Shown here in pieces: positions 1 through 6,379 of a DNA stretch of 12,779 nt. A model generated the notes under the pieces. That model was not told where the DNA came from. It did no database searches and saw only the letters and a program-made list of their open reading frames with translations. Position 1 is the first letter of the stretch, and the number at the start of each line of letters is the position of its first letter. This DNA is from an uncultured Collinsella sp. Its GTDB lineage: Bacteria > Actinomycetota > Coriobacteriia > Coriobacteriales > Coriobacteriaceae. Position numbers and translations under genes: made by a program. Location of the stretch: contig URRN01000042.1 in the NCBI GenBank assembly GCA_900550185.1, positions 1-12,779 of the forward strand, read 5' to 3'.

Positions 1-80
1 GGAGAGGGGTGGCTTGTGCGGTGGGTGCGGCGCGGCCGCGCTTGGCCAACGGTGCCTTGGCACATCCTTGGCAGCTTGCC

Positions 81-1280
81 CTAGAGCTTGTGGTGGCGCT
101 CTTCTTTGCGCTCCTCGGCTGCCTGCTCCTCCTGCTTAAAAGCGGGGTCGTCGGGGGTGACCAGCTCGTCCTCGTGCGTGCGCTTGTTGTAATGGTGGCG
201 CAGTACGGGCTCAAACAGATGTAGATGCTTGGCAAAGGCCGCCGAGCCAATGGCGAGCACGGTAAAGATGAGCACGCGCATGGGCACCTCGACCTGGTTA
301 ATCGCGGCGGCGCCGGCCGAAAGCATAATGCACCAGGCATAGATGAGCAGCACAGCCTGTTTTTGGTTGTAGCCTTCTTGGATCAGGCGGTGGTGGATGT
401 GGCCCTTGTCGGCCTGCCCGATGCTAATGTGGGCGCGCTTGCGGCGCACGATGGCGCTAAACGTGTCGATGATAGGCACGCCGGCAACGATGAGCGGGAT
501 GATAAGCGAGGTGAGTGCGGCGGTGCGGCTCACGTTGAGCAGCGAGATGGAGCCCAGCGCAAAGCCCAGAAGCAGCGACCCCGAGTCGCCCAAGAAGATG
601 CTTGCGGGGTTGAAGTTGTAGCGCAAAAAGGCCAGACAGGCGCCAAAGAGCGCAATGGAGAGCGCGGCGGCGTCGATGCGGCCCGAGAGAACGGCCATCG
701 AAAACATGGTGAACGACGCGATGCCGCAGATACCCGTCGCCAGGCCGTCAAGGCCGTCGATGAGGTTAATGATGTTGGTGAATGCCACCAGATAGATCAC
801 GGTGATGGGGTAGGCGAGCCATCCGAGCATGATTTCGCCGGGGGCAAACGGGTTGACGATGACGCCGATTTTTAGGCCGCCCATGCAGGCGATAAGCGCG
901 GCGAGGACCTGTCCGGCCAGCTTTTGCTTGGGCTTGAGCTGGAAGACGTCGTCGATAGCGCCGGTCGCAAAGATGACGGTAAAGGAGAGCGCCAGCATGG
1001 GATAGCTAATGTGAAGGCGCGGGTGCGGCACCAAAACGGGCGGCCAGCCCAGGTACCAGGTGCCTAGGATTTGCACAATGCAGGCAACGACCAGGCCCAA
1101 AAACACCGCCGTTCCGCCCAAACGCGGGATGGGCTTGGTGTTGATGCGGCGCTTAGAAGGATAGTCGACGGCATCGAGCTTAATTGCCAAGCGCTTGACC
1201 AGGGGCACCGCGAGGAAGGTCGTGATAAAGGCCGCCGCTGCCACGCATAGGTACGGTATGTAGCTCGGGGATGAAGCCAT
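81..1280 (-). CDS. wecA: Undecaprenyl/decaprenyl-phosphate GlcNAc-1-phosphate transferase (MraY/WecA family)
   Basis: This is an integral membrane enzyme that would transfer a sugar-1-phosphate, usually GlcNAc-1-P from UDP-GlcNAc, to a polyprenyl phosphate, starting synthesis of a cell-wall-linked glycopolymer. Numbered from the chosen start (399 aa), it shows the family's hallmarks in order: PIPRLGG near 51-57, a GAIDDVFQLKPK motif at 107-118, NIINLIDGLDGLATG at 169-183, FLGDSGS at 229-235 and HIHHR at 294-298. Around ten hydrophobic segments alternate with these loops. The last 40 or so residues are a charged, Glu/Lys/His-rich tail, presumably cytosolic. The frame stays open 42 codons further upstream with ATGs at 1352 and 1406, but family homology begins with the first membrane helix just after the ATG at 1280. 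None of the three starts has a strong Shine-Dalgarno sequence, so the start is less certain than the function. A WecA/TagO role is favoured over MraY, but the acceptor and sugar cannot be fixed from sequence. Confidence 0.9.
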   Translation of the reverse strand: MASSPSYIPYLCVAAAAFITTFLAVPLVKRLAIKLDAVDYPSKRRINTKPIPRLGGTAVFLGLVVACIVQILGTWYLGWPPVLVPHPRLHISYPMLALSFTVIFATGAIDDVFQLKPKQKLAGQVLAALIACMGGLKIGVIVNPFAPGEIMLGWLAYPITVIYLVAFTNIINLIDGLDGLATGICGIASFTMFSMAVLSGRIDAAALSIALFGACLAFLRYNFNPASIFLGDSGSLLLGFALGSISLLNVSRTAALTSLIIPLIVAGVPIIDTFSAIVRRKRAHISIGQADKGHIHHRLIQEGYNQKQAVLLIYAWCIMLSAGAAAINQVEVPMRVLIFTVLAIGSAAFAKHLHLFEPVLRHHYNKRTHEDELVTPDDPAFKQEEQAAEERKEERHHKL

Positions 1281-1484
1281 GAATCTAAAAACCGCCAAGC
1301 GTCGAAGGAAAAGGTCAAAGGTTGCTACGCGGAAATGGCATAGCTGTCCCATGATACTCGACCGAGGGGGGTGCGGAGGTTTGCACCGTGCGATTATCAC
1401 GCGCATACCAGATATTGGGATGTTGTCGATGGCTTGTCGGGATGCCGGCGGGGATCCATATGGACTGTAATGGTGATTTTCGGC

Positions 1485-1655
1485 AAAAGAAAACCACCCC
1501 CCACGTTACGAAAATGAACCCACCTAAAACAGGTGGGTGCCCTCATCGACTGTTCCAGCGTCCTTAACAACGAAGGATACCTGTACTAGGTACGACTGTG
1601 TGGGCTCCCTAAATAAACGCGACGGTTCACCCAGTTGCTCCGCGGGGGGCGGAAT
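1485..1655 (-). ncRNA. ssrS: Candidate 6S RNA
   Basis: 6S RNA binds sigma-A-type RNA polymerase holoenzyme by mimicking an open promoter. On the minus strand a predicted transcript of about 171 nt starts near 1655. Its 5' segment (1652-1641) pairs over 12 bp, including two G-U pairs, with its 3' segment (1505-1494). The 3' segment is followed by a U-rich run (1493-1485), as for an intrinsic end. On the 3' side an 8-bp hairpin (1538-1531 with 1525-1518, loop GTTTT) is followed by GGGTTCA and GTAAC. This resembles the 3' part of E. coli 6S, which has a similar hairpin followed by GGGUUCA and GUUAC. GGGAGCCC (1609-1602) can also pair with GGGCACCC around one mismatch, giving a long rod interrupted by a large bubble. 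A promoter lies at 1662-1690. It is not next to a 5-formyl-THF cyclo-ligase gene, the usual proteobacterial neighbour. Identification rests on structure and remembered motifs, not on a covariance search. Confidence 0.7.
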
Positions 1656-1661
1656 ACCTAC

Positions 1662-1690
1662 ATCATAAAGCGGCACTTTATCGATTTCAG
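1662..1690 (-). promoter_or_regulatory. Sigma-A-type promoter for the 6S RNA candidate
   Basis: Reading the minus strand, CTGAAA (1690-1685, 4/6 match to TTGACA) and TATGAT (1667-1662, 5/6 match to TATAAT) are separated by exactly 17 nt. The predicted start is the A at about 1655, three bases before the closing stem of the RNA. A second, weaker pair (TAAAGT, 4/6) overlaps upstream. Confidence 0.55.
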
Positions 1691-1692
1691 TC

Positions 1693-1721
1693 TTGACATT
1701 ACAAAAATCGTGTCGGACGAT
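1693..1721 (+). promoter_or_regulatory. Possible promoter for the radical SAM gene
   Basis: A perfect TTGACA (1693-1698) is followed after 17 nt by GACGAT (1716-1721), only a 3/6 match to the -10 consensus. It would drive the gene starting at 1806 and lies back-to-back with the minus-strand 6S promoter, with just 2 nt between the two -35 elements. The weak -10 keeps this tentative. Confidence 0.35.
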
Positions 1722-1805
1722 TACGGCGCCTTAGGGACGGAGCCGTCTACCCGGTCTGGCCCTTTACGTTTGAGCTGCTGAATCGTTGTTTTGGAGCATT
1801 TTTTT

Positions 1806-2744
1806 ATGCCGATGTCGTTGACCGAACTTTTTTCGCCCGCCTGCCATTTGTGTCCGCGCCGTTGCGGTGCGGCGCGCGATGAGGGCGCGCACGGCGTATG
1901 CGGTGCTAACGACACGCTCAAGGTGGCCCGCGCCGCGCTTCATATGTGGGAGGAGCCGCCTATCTCGGGCGAGGCCGGTTCGGGCACGATCTTCTTTAGC
2001 GGTTGCTCGCTTAAATGTATCTACTGCCAGAACCACGAGATCTCGACCGGCAATTTTGGCCTTGAGATTTCGCCTGAGCGCCTGGTCGAGATTATGCTGG
2101 AGCTGCAGGACCAGGGTGCCAACAACATCAATTTGGTGACGGCGACGCACTATGCGCACCTGTTGCCTGCTGCGATCGCCGCGGCACGGACGCGCGGGCT
2201 GGTCATCCCGATCGTCTACAACACGAGTGGTTACGAGCGCGCGAGTGCCGTGGCGGCGCTGGGCGACCTGGTCGATGTGTGGCTCACCGACTTTAAATAT
2301 GCCGATGCCGGGCTTGCGCAGTCGCTTTCTCATATTAAGGACTACCCGCGCGTGGCCGTGTCGGGTCTGGCCCAGATGGCGCGCGAGATCGATCGCCGCG
2401 GGGGAGAGTTGGTGGATGACGACGGGCTCATGAAGCGCGGCATCATCGTGCGCCATCTGGTGCTGCCGGGACATGCAGACGATTCATGCCGCGTGCTGGA
2501 CCTGGTGTGGCAGACGGTGGGCGACGTGCCGATCTCGGTCATGAACCAATACACGCCTAATGCCCTCATGCGCGAACAGGGCGGCGACCTGGCGCGCGCT
2601 GTGACGCGCGAGGAGTACGAGCAGGTGCTCGACCATGCCGACGACTTGGGCTTTACGACGATGTTCTGGCAAGAGGGCGGCGCGGTAGACGAGAGCTTCA
2701 CCCCGGCCTTCGACACCACCGGCGTCCTCACCAGCGCAAAGTAG
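1806..2744 (+). CDS. Radical SAM protein, PflX-like (COG1313; pyruvate formate-lyase-activating-enzyme-like)
   Basis: The 312-aa protein has the radical SAM [4Fe-4S] motif CSLKCIYC (Cys67, Cys71, Cys74), preceded by GSGTIFFSGC, which fits the COG1313/PflX family of uncharacterised PFL-activase-like proteins. An N-terminal cysteine cluster, CHLCPRRCG (Cys13, 16, 20) plus Cys32 in GVCG, is also a feature of this family and may bind a second metal or cluster. Other family features are EEPPISG at 49-55, NNINLVT and the C-terminal region with MNQYTP. The true substrate of this family is not known to me, so activation of a glycyl radical enzyme should not be assumed, and no such enzyme is encoded nearby. 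The ATG at 1806 is chosen because TTGGAG sits 9 nt upstream; a TTG start at 1791 would consume that ribosome binding site. The ATG at 1812 is also possible. Confidence 0.9.
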   Translation: MPMSLTELFSPACHLCPRRCGAARDEGAHGVCGANDTLKVARAALHMWEEPPISGEAGSGTIFFSGCSLKCIYCQNHEISTGNFGLEISPERLVEIMLELQDQGANNINLVTATHYAHLLPAAIAAARTRGLVIPIVYNTSGYERASAVAALGDLVDVWLTDFKYADAGLAQSLSHIKDYPRVAVSGLAQMAREIDRRGGELVDDDGLMKRGIIVRHLVLPGHADDSCRVLDLVWQTVGDVPISVMNQYTPNALMREQGGDLARAVTREEYEQVLDHADDLGFTTMFWQEGGAVDESFTPAFDTTGVLTSAK

Positions 2745-2753
2745 TGCGTTCGT

Positions 2754-2825
2754 CGATGATTTTTCTGGGACGGGGATTAAAAAATCATCGGGCGAATGGT
2801 AGTCAAAAAAGCTCCGTCCCAAAAA
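2754..2825 (+). repeat. GGGAC-core overlapping hairpins downstream of the radical SAM gene
   Basis: Ten bases after the stop codon, CGATGATTTTT (2754-2764) pairs perfectly with AAAAATCATCG (2780-2790) around a 15-nt loop containing GGGACGG. The same GGGACGG (2767-2773) can instead pair with CCGTCCC (2814-2820), flanked by T-rich and A-rich runs. The two folds exclude each other. The element may end transcription of the upstream gene, though no classical U-run follows the first stem. Its GGGAC core links it to the elements at 6326-6379, 9207-9247 and 9925-9968. Confidence 0.5.
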
Positions 2826-2841
2826 GACTGGTTATTGGGCG

Positions 2842-2869
2842 TTGACAGTTGGCGAGCCGTAGGTAAAAT
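2842..2869 (+). promoter_or_regulatory. tRNA-Ala promoter
   Basis: A perfect TTGACA (2842-2847) and TAAAAT (2864-2869, 5/6 match) are separated by 16 nt. Transcription would begin around 2876, a few bases before the mature 5' end of the tRNA at 2883. This is the cleanest promoter in the window. Confidence 0.75.
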
Positions 2870-2882
2870 ATCGACTTGTCCT

Positions 2883-2955
2883 GGGGACGTAGCTCAGTTG
2901 GGAGAGCGCTGCCGTCGCATGGCAGAGGCCGAGGGTTCGACTCCCTTCGTCTCCA
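2883..2955 (+). tRNA. tRNA-Ala (anticodon CGC)
   Basis: The 73-nt sequence folds as a full cloverleaf. The acceptor is GGGGACG with CGTCTCC and includes the G3-U70 wobble that is the alanine identity element. The D stem is GCTC/GAGC, the anticodon stem CTGCC/GGCAG has loop GTCGCAT, and the T stem GAGGG/CCCTT carries TTCGACT. The anticodon CGC reads GCG, a frequent alanine codon in GC-rich genomes. The discriminator base is A and the 3' CCA is not encoded (CCC follows). It has its own promoter at 2842-2869 and terminator at 2971-3001. Confidence 0.97.
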
Positions 2956-2970
2956 CCCTTGGATTTGATA

Positions 2971-3001
2971 AGCCGCTGACATTGTGTCGGCGGCTTTTTT
3001 T
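2971..3001 (+). terminator. Intrinsic terminator after tRNA-Ala
   Basis: AGCCGCTGACA (2971-2981) pairs with TGTCGGCGGCT (2985-2995) over 11 bp with one G-T wobble and a TTG loop, followed by a run of seven T from the last paired base. It ends the tRNA transcript 19 nt before the next start codon. Confidence 0.9.
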
Positions 3002-3019
3002 AAAAGAAAGGGCTGTACC

Positions 3020-3478
3020 ATGGCCGAGCTTGAGTCCCAACCATTGTCCGACGAGGAGCGCGCTGAGTTGGAAGAGCTCCGCGCCGAGAAGGCCCGCCGC
3101 GAGGCTCGGGAAGAGGCCCGTCGCGAGCGTGAGGAGCTGGCTGCCCTGCGTGCCGAGCGTGCGAAGGCCGAGGAGGTCGCCGCGAACGCCGCATCCGCAT
3201 CGGCGCCCGCGCCTGCACCCAAGCCCGCTGCTGCGAAGCCTGCACCTGCCGCGCCCAAACCTCAGCCTAAAAAGGCCGCTCGTCCCAAGTCCGACGAGCC
3301 CAAGTCGAGCCGTGACGAGATGACCTTTGCCCAGCGCATGGTTACCTCCAAGGAGCCTACGGGCGAGAACGAGATCCCTGGCATGGCGCCGGCTCAAAAA
3401 ATCATCATTGTCCTTGCCCTCATCGCGTTTGTCATCTTTATGGGCTACACGATCCTGACCAGCATGGGCCTGCTCTAA
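3020..3478 (+). CDS. Small coiled-coil, C-terminally anchored membrane protein of unknown function
   Basis: I do not recognise this 152-aa protein as a named family. Three parts are visible. Residues about 11-53 are almost purely Glu, Arg, Ala, Leu and Lys with heptad-like spacing, so a charged helix or coiled coil is likely. Residues about 54-90 are a low-complexity Ala/Pro/Lys linker. After a short conserved-looking stretch (about 97-124) comes one hydrophobic helix at about 127-147, ending five residues from the C-terminus. There is no signal peptide, so the predicted topology is an N-terminal domain in the cytosol held by a C-terminal membrane anchor. The start at 3020 follows GAAAGGG by 7 nt; the longer in-frame start at 2984 lies inside the tRNA terminator stem and is rejected. 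The composition is simple, but the reading frame runs cleanly to a TAA and the codon choice matches its neighbours, so it is probably real. A scaffold or envelope-linking role is only a guess. Confidence 0.75.
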   Translation: MAELESQPLSDEERAELEELRAEKARREAREEARREREELAALRAERAKAEEVAANAASASAPAPAPKPAAAKPAPAAPKPQPKKAARPKSDEPKSSRDEMTFAQRMVTSKEPTGENEIPGMAPAQKIIIVLALIAFVIFMGYTILTSMGLL

Positions 3479-3562
3479 CCGATTTGCATCGGGCGTCATG
3501 TCCGCATCCTCTGCTCTCGTCTAACCCTCAAATTCTGTACCACACATCCGAAAGGTCGCCCC

Positions 3563-5068
3563 ATGGCTTTGACCGACATCTCGCATCCCACCGACATTGC
3601 AATGCTCACCGATCTGTACGAGCTCACTATGGCCCAGGGCCTGTGGGAGAGCGGCAAGGCCAATGAGCAGGGTTGTTTTACCGCGTTTTACCGCGACCAT
3701 CCCTTTGGCAGTGCCTATGCCGTCATGTGCGGCACCGCCGAACTGCCCGAGCTGGTCGAGAATCTGCGCTTTACGCCCGAGGACATCGACTACCTCGCCT
3801 CGCTCCAGGCCCCGGCCGGCGGCGCGATGTTTAAGCCTGCGTTCCTCGACTACCTGCGCGATTTTCGTGCGCATGTAAACATCGACGCCGTGCCCGAGGG
3901 CGAGCTCGTCTTTCCGCGCGAGCCCATGGTGCGCGTCACCGGCCCCGCGCTGGAGTGCCAGCTGCTCGAGACGGCGCTGCTCAACATCGTCGGGTTCCAG
4001 ACGCTTGTCGCCACCAAGACGGCGCGCGTGGTGCTCGCCGCCGACGGTCGCCCCGTGGCGGAGTTTGGCCTGCGCCGAGCCCAGGGTCCCGATGGCGGCC
4101 TGGCTGTTGCGCGCGCGAGCTACGTTGCCGGCTGCTCCTCTACGTCCAATGTGCTCGCCGGCCGCCGCTACGGTATTCCCGTCTTTGGCACGCATGCGCA
4201 CAGCTGGGTGATGAGCTTCGATTCCGAGCTCGAGGCCTTCCGCGCATTTGCCAAGTCGAGCCCCAAGAACTGTACGCTGCTCATCGACACCTACGATGTG
4301 CGCGAGGGCTGCGAGCATGCCATTACGGTTGCCAAGGAGATGGAGGCGGTGGGCGAGCGCCTGTCGGCTATTCGCATCGACTCGGGCGACCTCGCCAAGC
4401 TGTCCAAGTATGTCCGCGGCCGTTTTGATGCTGAGGGCCTGCCCTATGTGGGGATCTCGGTTTCCAACGATCTTGATGAGTACACGATTCAGTCGCTGCT
4501 CGACCAGGGCGCGCCCATCGACAGCTTTGGCGTGGGTACCAAGCTCGCGACCTGCTATGACCAGCCGGCGCTGGGCGGCGTGTACAAGCTTTCCGCCCGC
4601 CGTGCGAGCGAGGCAGATCCATGGACGCCGGTGGTCAAGCTCTCCGAGCAGCCCTACAAGCGCACGATCCCGGGTGTGCAACGCGTGCGCCGTTATTACG
4701 ACGGCTTTGGCGGCCCGGTCTGCGACATGATCTACGACGAGGACCATCTGGCGGGGGAGGGCGCCGCGCGCGGCAATACCCTCGTGGCCGTGAATGATGC
4801 CGCCCTGGTGACCGACGTGTCCGAACTTGAGTATCGCGAGCTGCTGGTGCCGATCGTGCGCGATGGCAGTGCGGTGGCTCCGCGTGAGAGCATCCAGGAC
4901 GCGCGCGAGCGCTGTGCTTGGGCGCTCGATCATCTGGACACAGCTTTCAAGCGCTTCCTGTACCCGCAGACCTATGTTGTGGGCATGGAGCAGGGCCTGG
5001 CTCAGGTGCGCGACGAGCTCGTGCGCAAGAACATGGCCGCGGCCTCGGCTTTCCCCTGGGCTCACTAA
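3563..5068 (+). CDS. pncB: Nicotinate phosphoribosyltransferase
   Basis: The 501-aa cytosolic enzyme would convert nicotinate and PRPP to nicotinate mononucleotide, with ATP hydrolysis, in the Preiss-Handler salvage route to NAD. Family features appear in order: MLTDLYELTMAQG at 14-26, EFGLRRAQG at 167-175, FGTHAHSW at 208-215 (containing the His region that is phosphorylated in this family), RIDSGDL at 271-277, and SFGVGTKLAT at 321-330 for phosphate binding. Length and motif spacing fit the long bacterial type with an extra C-terminal region. AAAGG lies 7 nt upstream of the ATG. It follows the small membrane protein gene by 84 nt, with no obvious terminator between them, and precedes proB by 79 nt, where a GC-rich imperfect hairpin without a T-run is visible (about 5074-5109). 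Co-transcription with either neighbour is possible but not shown. Confidence 0.97.
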   Translation: MALTDISHPTDIAMLTDLYELTMAQGLWESGKANEQGCFTAFYRDHPFGSAYAVMCGTAELPELVENLRFTPEDIDYLASLQAPAGGAMFKPAFLDYLRDFRAHVNIDAVPEGELVFPREPMVRVTGPALECQLLETALLNIVGFQTLVATKTARVVLAADGRPVAEFGLRRAQGPDGGLAVARASYVAGCSSTSNVLAGRRYGIPVFGTHAHSWVMSFDSELEAFRAFAKSSPKNCTLLIDTYDVREGCEHAITVAKEMEAVGERLSAIRIDSGDLAKLSKYVRGRFDAEGLPYVGISVSNDLDEYTIQSLLDQGAPIDSFGVGTKLATCYDQPALGGVYKLSARRASEADPWTPVVKLSEQPYKRTIPGVQRVRRYYDGFGGPVCDMIYDEDHLAGEGAARGNTLVAVNDAALVTDVSELEYRELLVPIVRDGSAVAPRESIQDARERCAWALDHLDTAFKRFLYPQTYVVGMEQGLAQVRDELVRKNMAAASAFPWAH

Positions 5069-5147
5069 TTCCTTGGGCGGTAGGGGCGAGTCACGCTCCC
5101 TTGGCCGCCAGCTCGGCCGTTCGCTGAACAGTTGATTGGTTTGACGT

Positions 5148-6275
5148 ATGACGACTTCTTATAAAACGATGGTGGTAAAGATCGGTTCGTCCACGGTGGT
5201 GGGTGCCGATGGCAAGGTCAACCGCGCCTTTATCGGCGGACTTGCCGATCAGGCCGCAGCGCTGCGCAAGCTCGGCTGGCGTCTGGTCGTGGTGAGCTCG
5301 GGCGCTATCGCCTGTGGCTATCCCGTGTTGGGTTTCGACCGCAAGCCGGTCGGCGACCTGCCGAGCCTGCAGGCCTGCGCCTCGGCCGGCCAGTGCATCA
5401 TCTCGTCGGCCTACGACGAGGAGTTCCATGCGCGCGACCTGCTCACCTCGCTCGTGCTGCTCACGCGCCACGATACGGCCCGCCGCACGTCCTACCTGCA
5501 CGCGCGCGACGCCCTGCTGCGCCTGGTTGAGCTGGGCGTGGTGCCGGTCGTCAACGAGAACGATACCGTCACCGTCGACGAGATCAAGTTTGGCGACAAC
5601 GACACGCTGGCGGCGCTCGTGAGCTGCCTGGTTTCTGCCGATCTGTGCGTGACGCTTTCGGACATCGACGGCCTCTACACCGCCAATCCGCATGAGGATC
5701 CGACGGCCGAGTTTGTCCCGGTCGTGCATAAGATCGATGCCAAGATTATCGCCTCGGCAGGCGATTCTTCGACTTCGGTGGGCACGGGCGGCATGATCAC
5801 CAAGATTCGCGCGAGCCGCATTCTCATGACCGCGGGCATTCAGAGCGTGATTTGCTCGGGCGAGGAGCCCGATGCCCTCGTGCGTCTCGCCCGCGGCGAG
5901 AGCGTGGGAACCCTGTTCGATCCGCCGGCGGAGCGCCTGGACATCGCACCCCGCAAACTGTGGATCGCGCTGGGCGACAAGGCCCACGGCTCGGTGGCGG
6001 TTGATGACGGTGCTGCGAAGGCGCTGGTCAGCCGTGGCTCTTCCCTGCTTGCGGTGGGTATTCGCGAGGTTGATGGCCAGTTTGCCGAGGGCGATGTGCT
6101 CGATGTGTGCGATCCGAGAGGTATGGTCGTCGCCCGCGGTATCGCCGAGGCCGATTCGGACGTGCTGGAACTTGCCGCCGGCCGCCGCCAGGACCAGATC
6201 GCCAGCAACCGCCTGCTGGCAGACCTGGCCGAGAAGCCCGCGATCCATAGGGACAACTTGATAGTGTTTGCATAA
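5148..6275 (+). CDS. proB: Glutamate 5-kinase
   Basis: This 375-aa enzyme phosphorylates L-glutamate to gamma-glutamyl phosphate, the first and normally proline-inhibited step of proline synthesis. The amino acid kinase domain shows VVKIGSSTVVG at 9-19, VVVSSGAIACG at 47-57, VNENDTV at 135-141, FGDNDTLAA at 148-156, SDIDGLYT at 171-178 and GTGGMITK at 212-219. A C-terminal PUA domain spans about 267-345, as in E. coli ProB, so this is the full two-domain form. The start at 5148 matches the usual N-terminal length, although no convincing Shine-Dalgarno sequence precedes it; the ATG at codon 8 (5169) has none either. Its partner gene proA lies 1.6 kb downstream on the same strand beyond an inverted peptidase gene, so the two probably have separate transcripts. 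A strong hairpin follows directly after the stop. Confidence 0.97.
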   Translation: MTTSYKTMVVKIGSSTVVGADGKVNRAFIGGLADQAAALRKLGWRLVVVSSGAIACGYPVLGFDRKPVGDLPSLQACASAGQCIISSAYDEEFHARDLLTSLVLLTRHDTARRTSYLHARDALLRLVELGVVPVVNENDTVTVDEIKFGDNDTLAALVSCLVSADLCVTLSDIDGLYTANPHEDPTAEFVPVVHKIDAKIIASAGDSSTSVGTGGMITKIRASRILMTAGIQSVICSGEEPDALVRLARGESVGTLFDPPAERLDIAPRKLWIALGDKAHGSVAVDDGAAKALVSRGSSLLAVGIREVDGQFAEGDVLDVCDPRGMVVARGIAEADSDVLELAAGRRQDQIASNRLLADLAEKPAIHRDNLIVFA

Positions 6276-6276
6276 A

Positions 6277-6325
6277 GAGAGGCAGCGCTGCGGCTCGTTT
6301 TGCCAGCAGTGCTGCCTCTCCTTTT
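6277..6325 (+). terminator. Intrinsic terminator after proB
   Basis: One base after the proB stop codon, a 15-nt arm (6277-6291) pairs with 6306-6320 with a single G-T wobble. GGC/GCC extends the stem inward beside a bulged A. A short T-run (6322-6325) follows. The hairpin also lies downstream of the convergent peptidase gene and could serve both strands, though the minus-strand T-run is poorer. Confidence 0.8.
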
Positions 6326-6379
6326 CCGGCACTTGGGGACGTTCCTTATGTGCCGGCACTTTGGGACACTCCTTTGCTA
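6326..6379. repeat. Two tandem 27-nt GGGAC-core repeat units
   Basis: The units at 6326-6352 and 6353-6379 share CCGGCACTT, GGGAC and TCCTT and match at 20 of 27 positions (19 of the first 22). The first can also fold, since CCGGCAC (6326-6332) pairs with GTGCCGG (6350-6356), which reaches into the second unit. The second unit ends exactly with the peptidase stop codon (6377-6379 on the minus strand). The shared GGGAC and CCTT(T) core also occurs in the hairpins at 9207-9247 and 9925-9968. Confidence 0.65.

Noticed and set aside
1..80. Possible start of a further minus-strand gene downstream of the glycosyltransferase gene
   Set aside because: Several frames stay open to the window edge, but only about 20 codons are visible. 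ATG and GTG candidates have no well-placed ribosome binding site and no motif is recognisable.
1736..1747. GACGG/CCGTC inverted repeat in the leader of the radical SAM gene as a regulatory hairpin
   Set aside because: The loop would be two bases and the stem at most four stable pairs; no T-run or nearby overlap with the ribosome binding site.
3479..3495. CCGAT/ATCGG hairpin after the small membrane protein gene as a terminator
   Set aside because: A 5-bp stem without any T-run is too weak to call; read-through into pncB is as likely.
3521..5065. Minus-strand open frame of 514 codons across pncB
   Set aside because: Antisense shadow of a clearly functional pncB; composition is His/Ala/Arg-rich with no recognisable motif.
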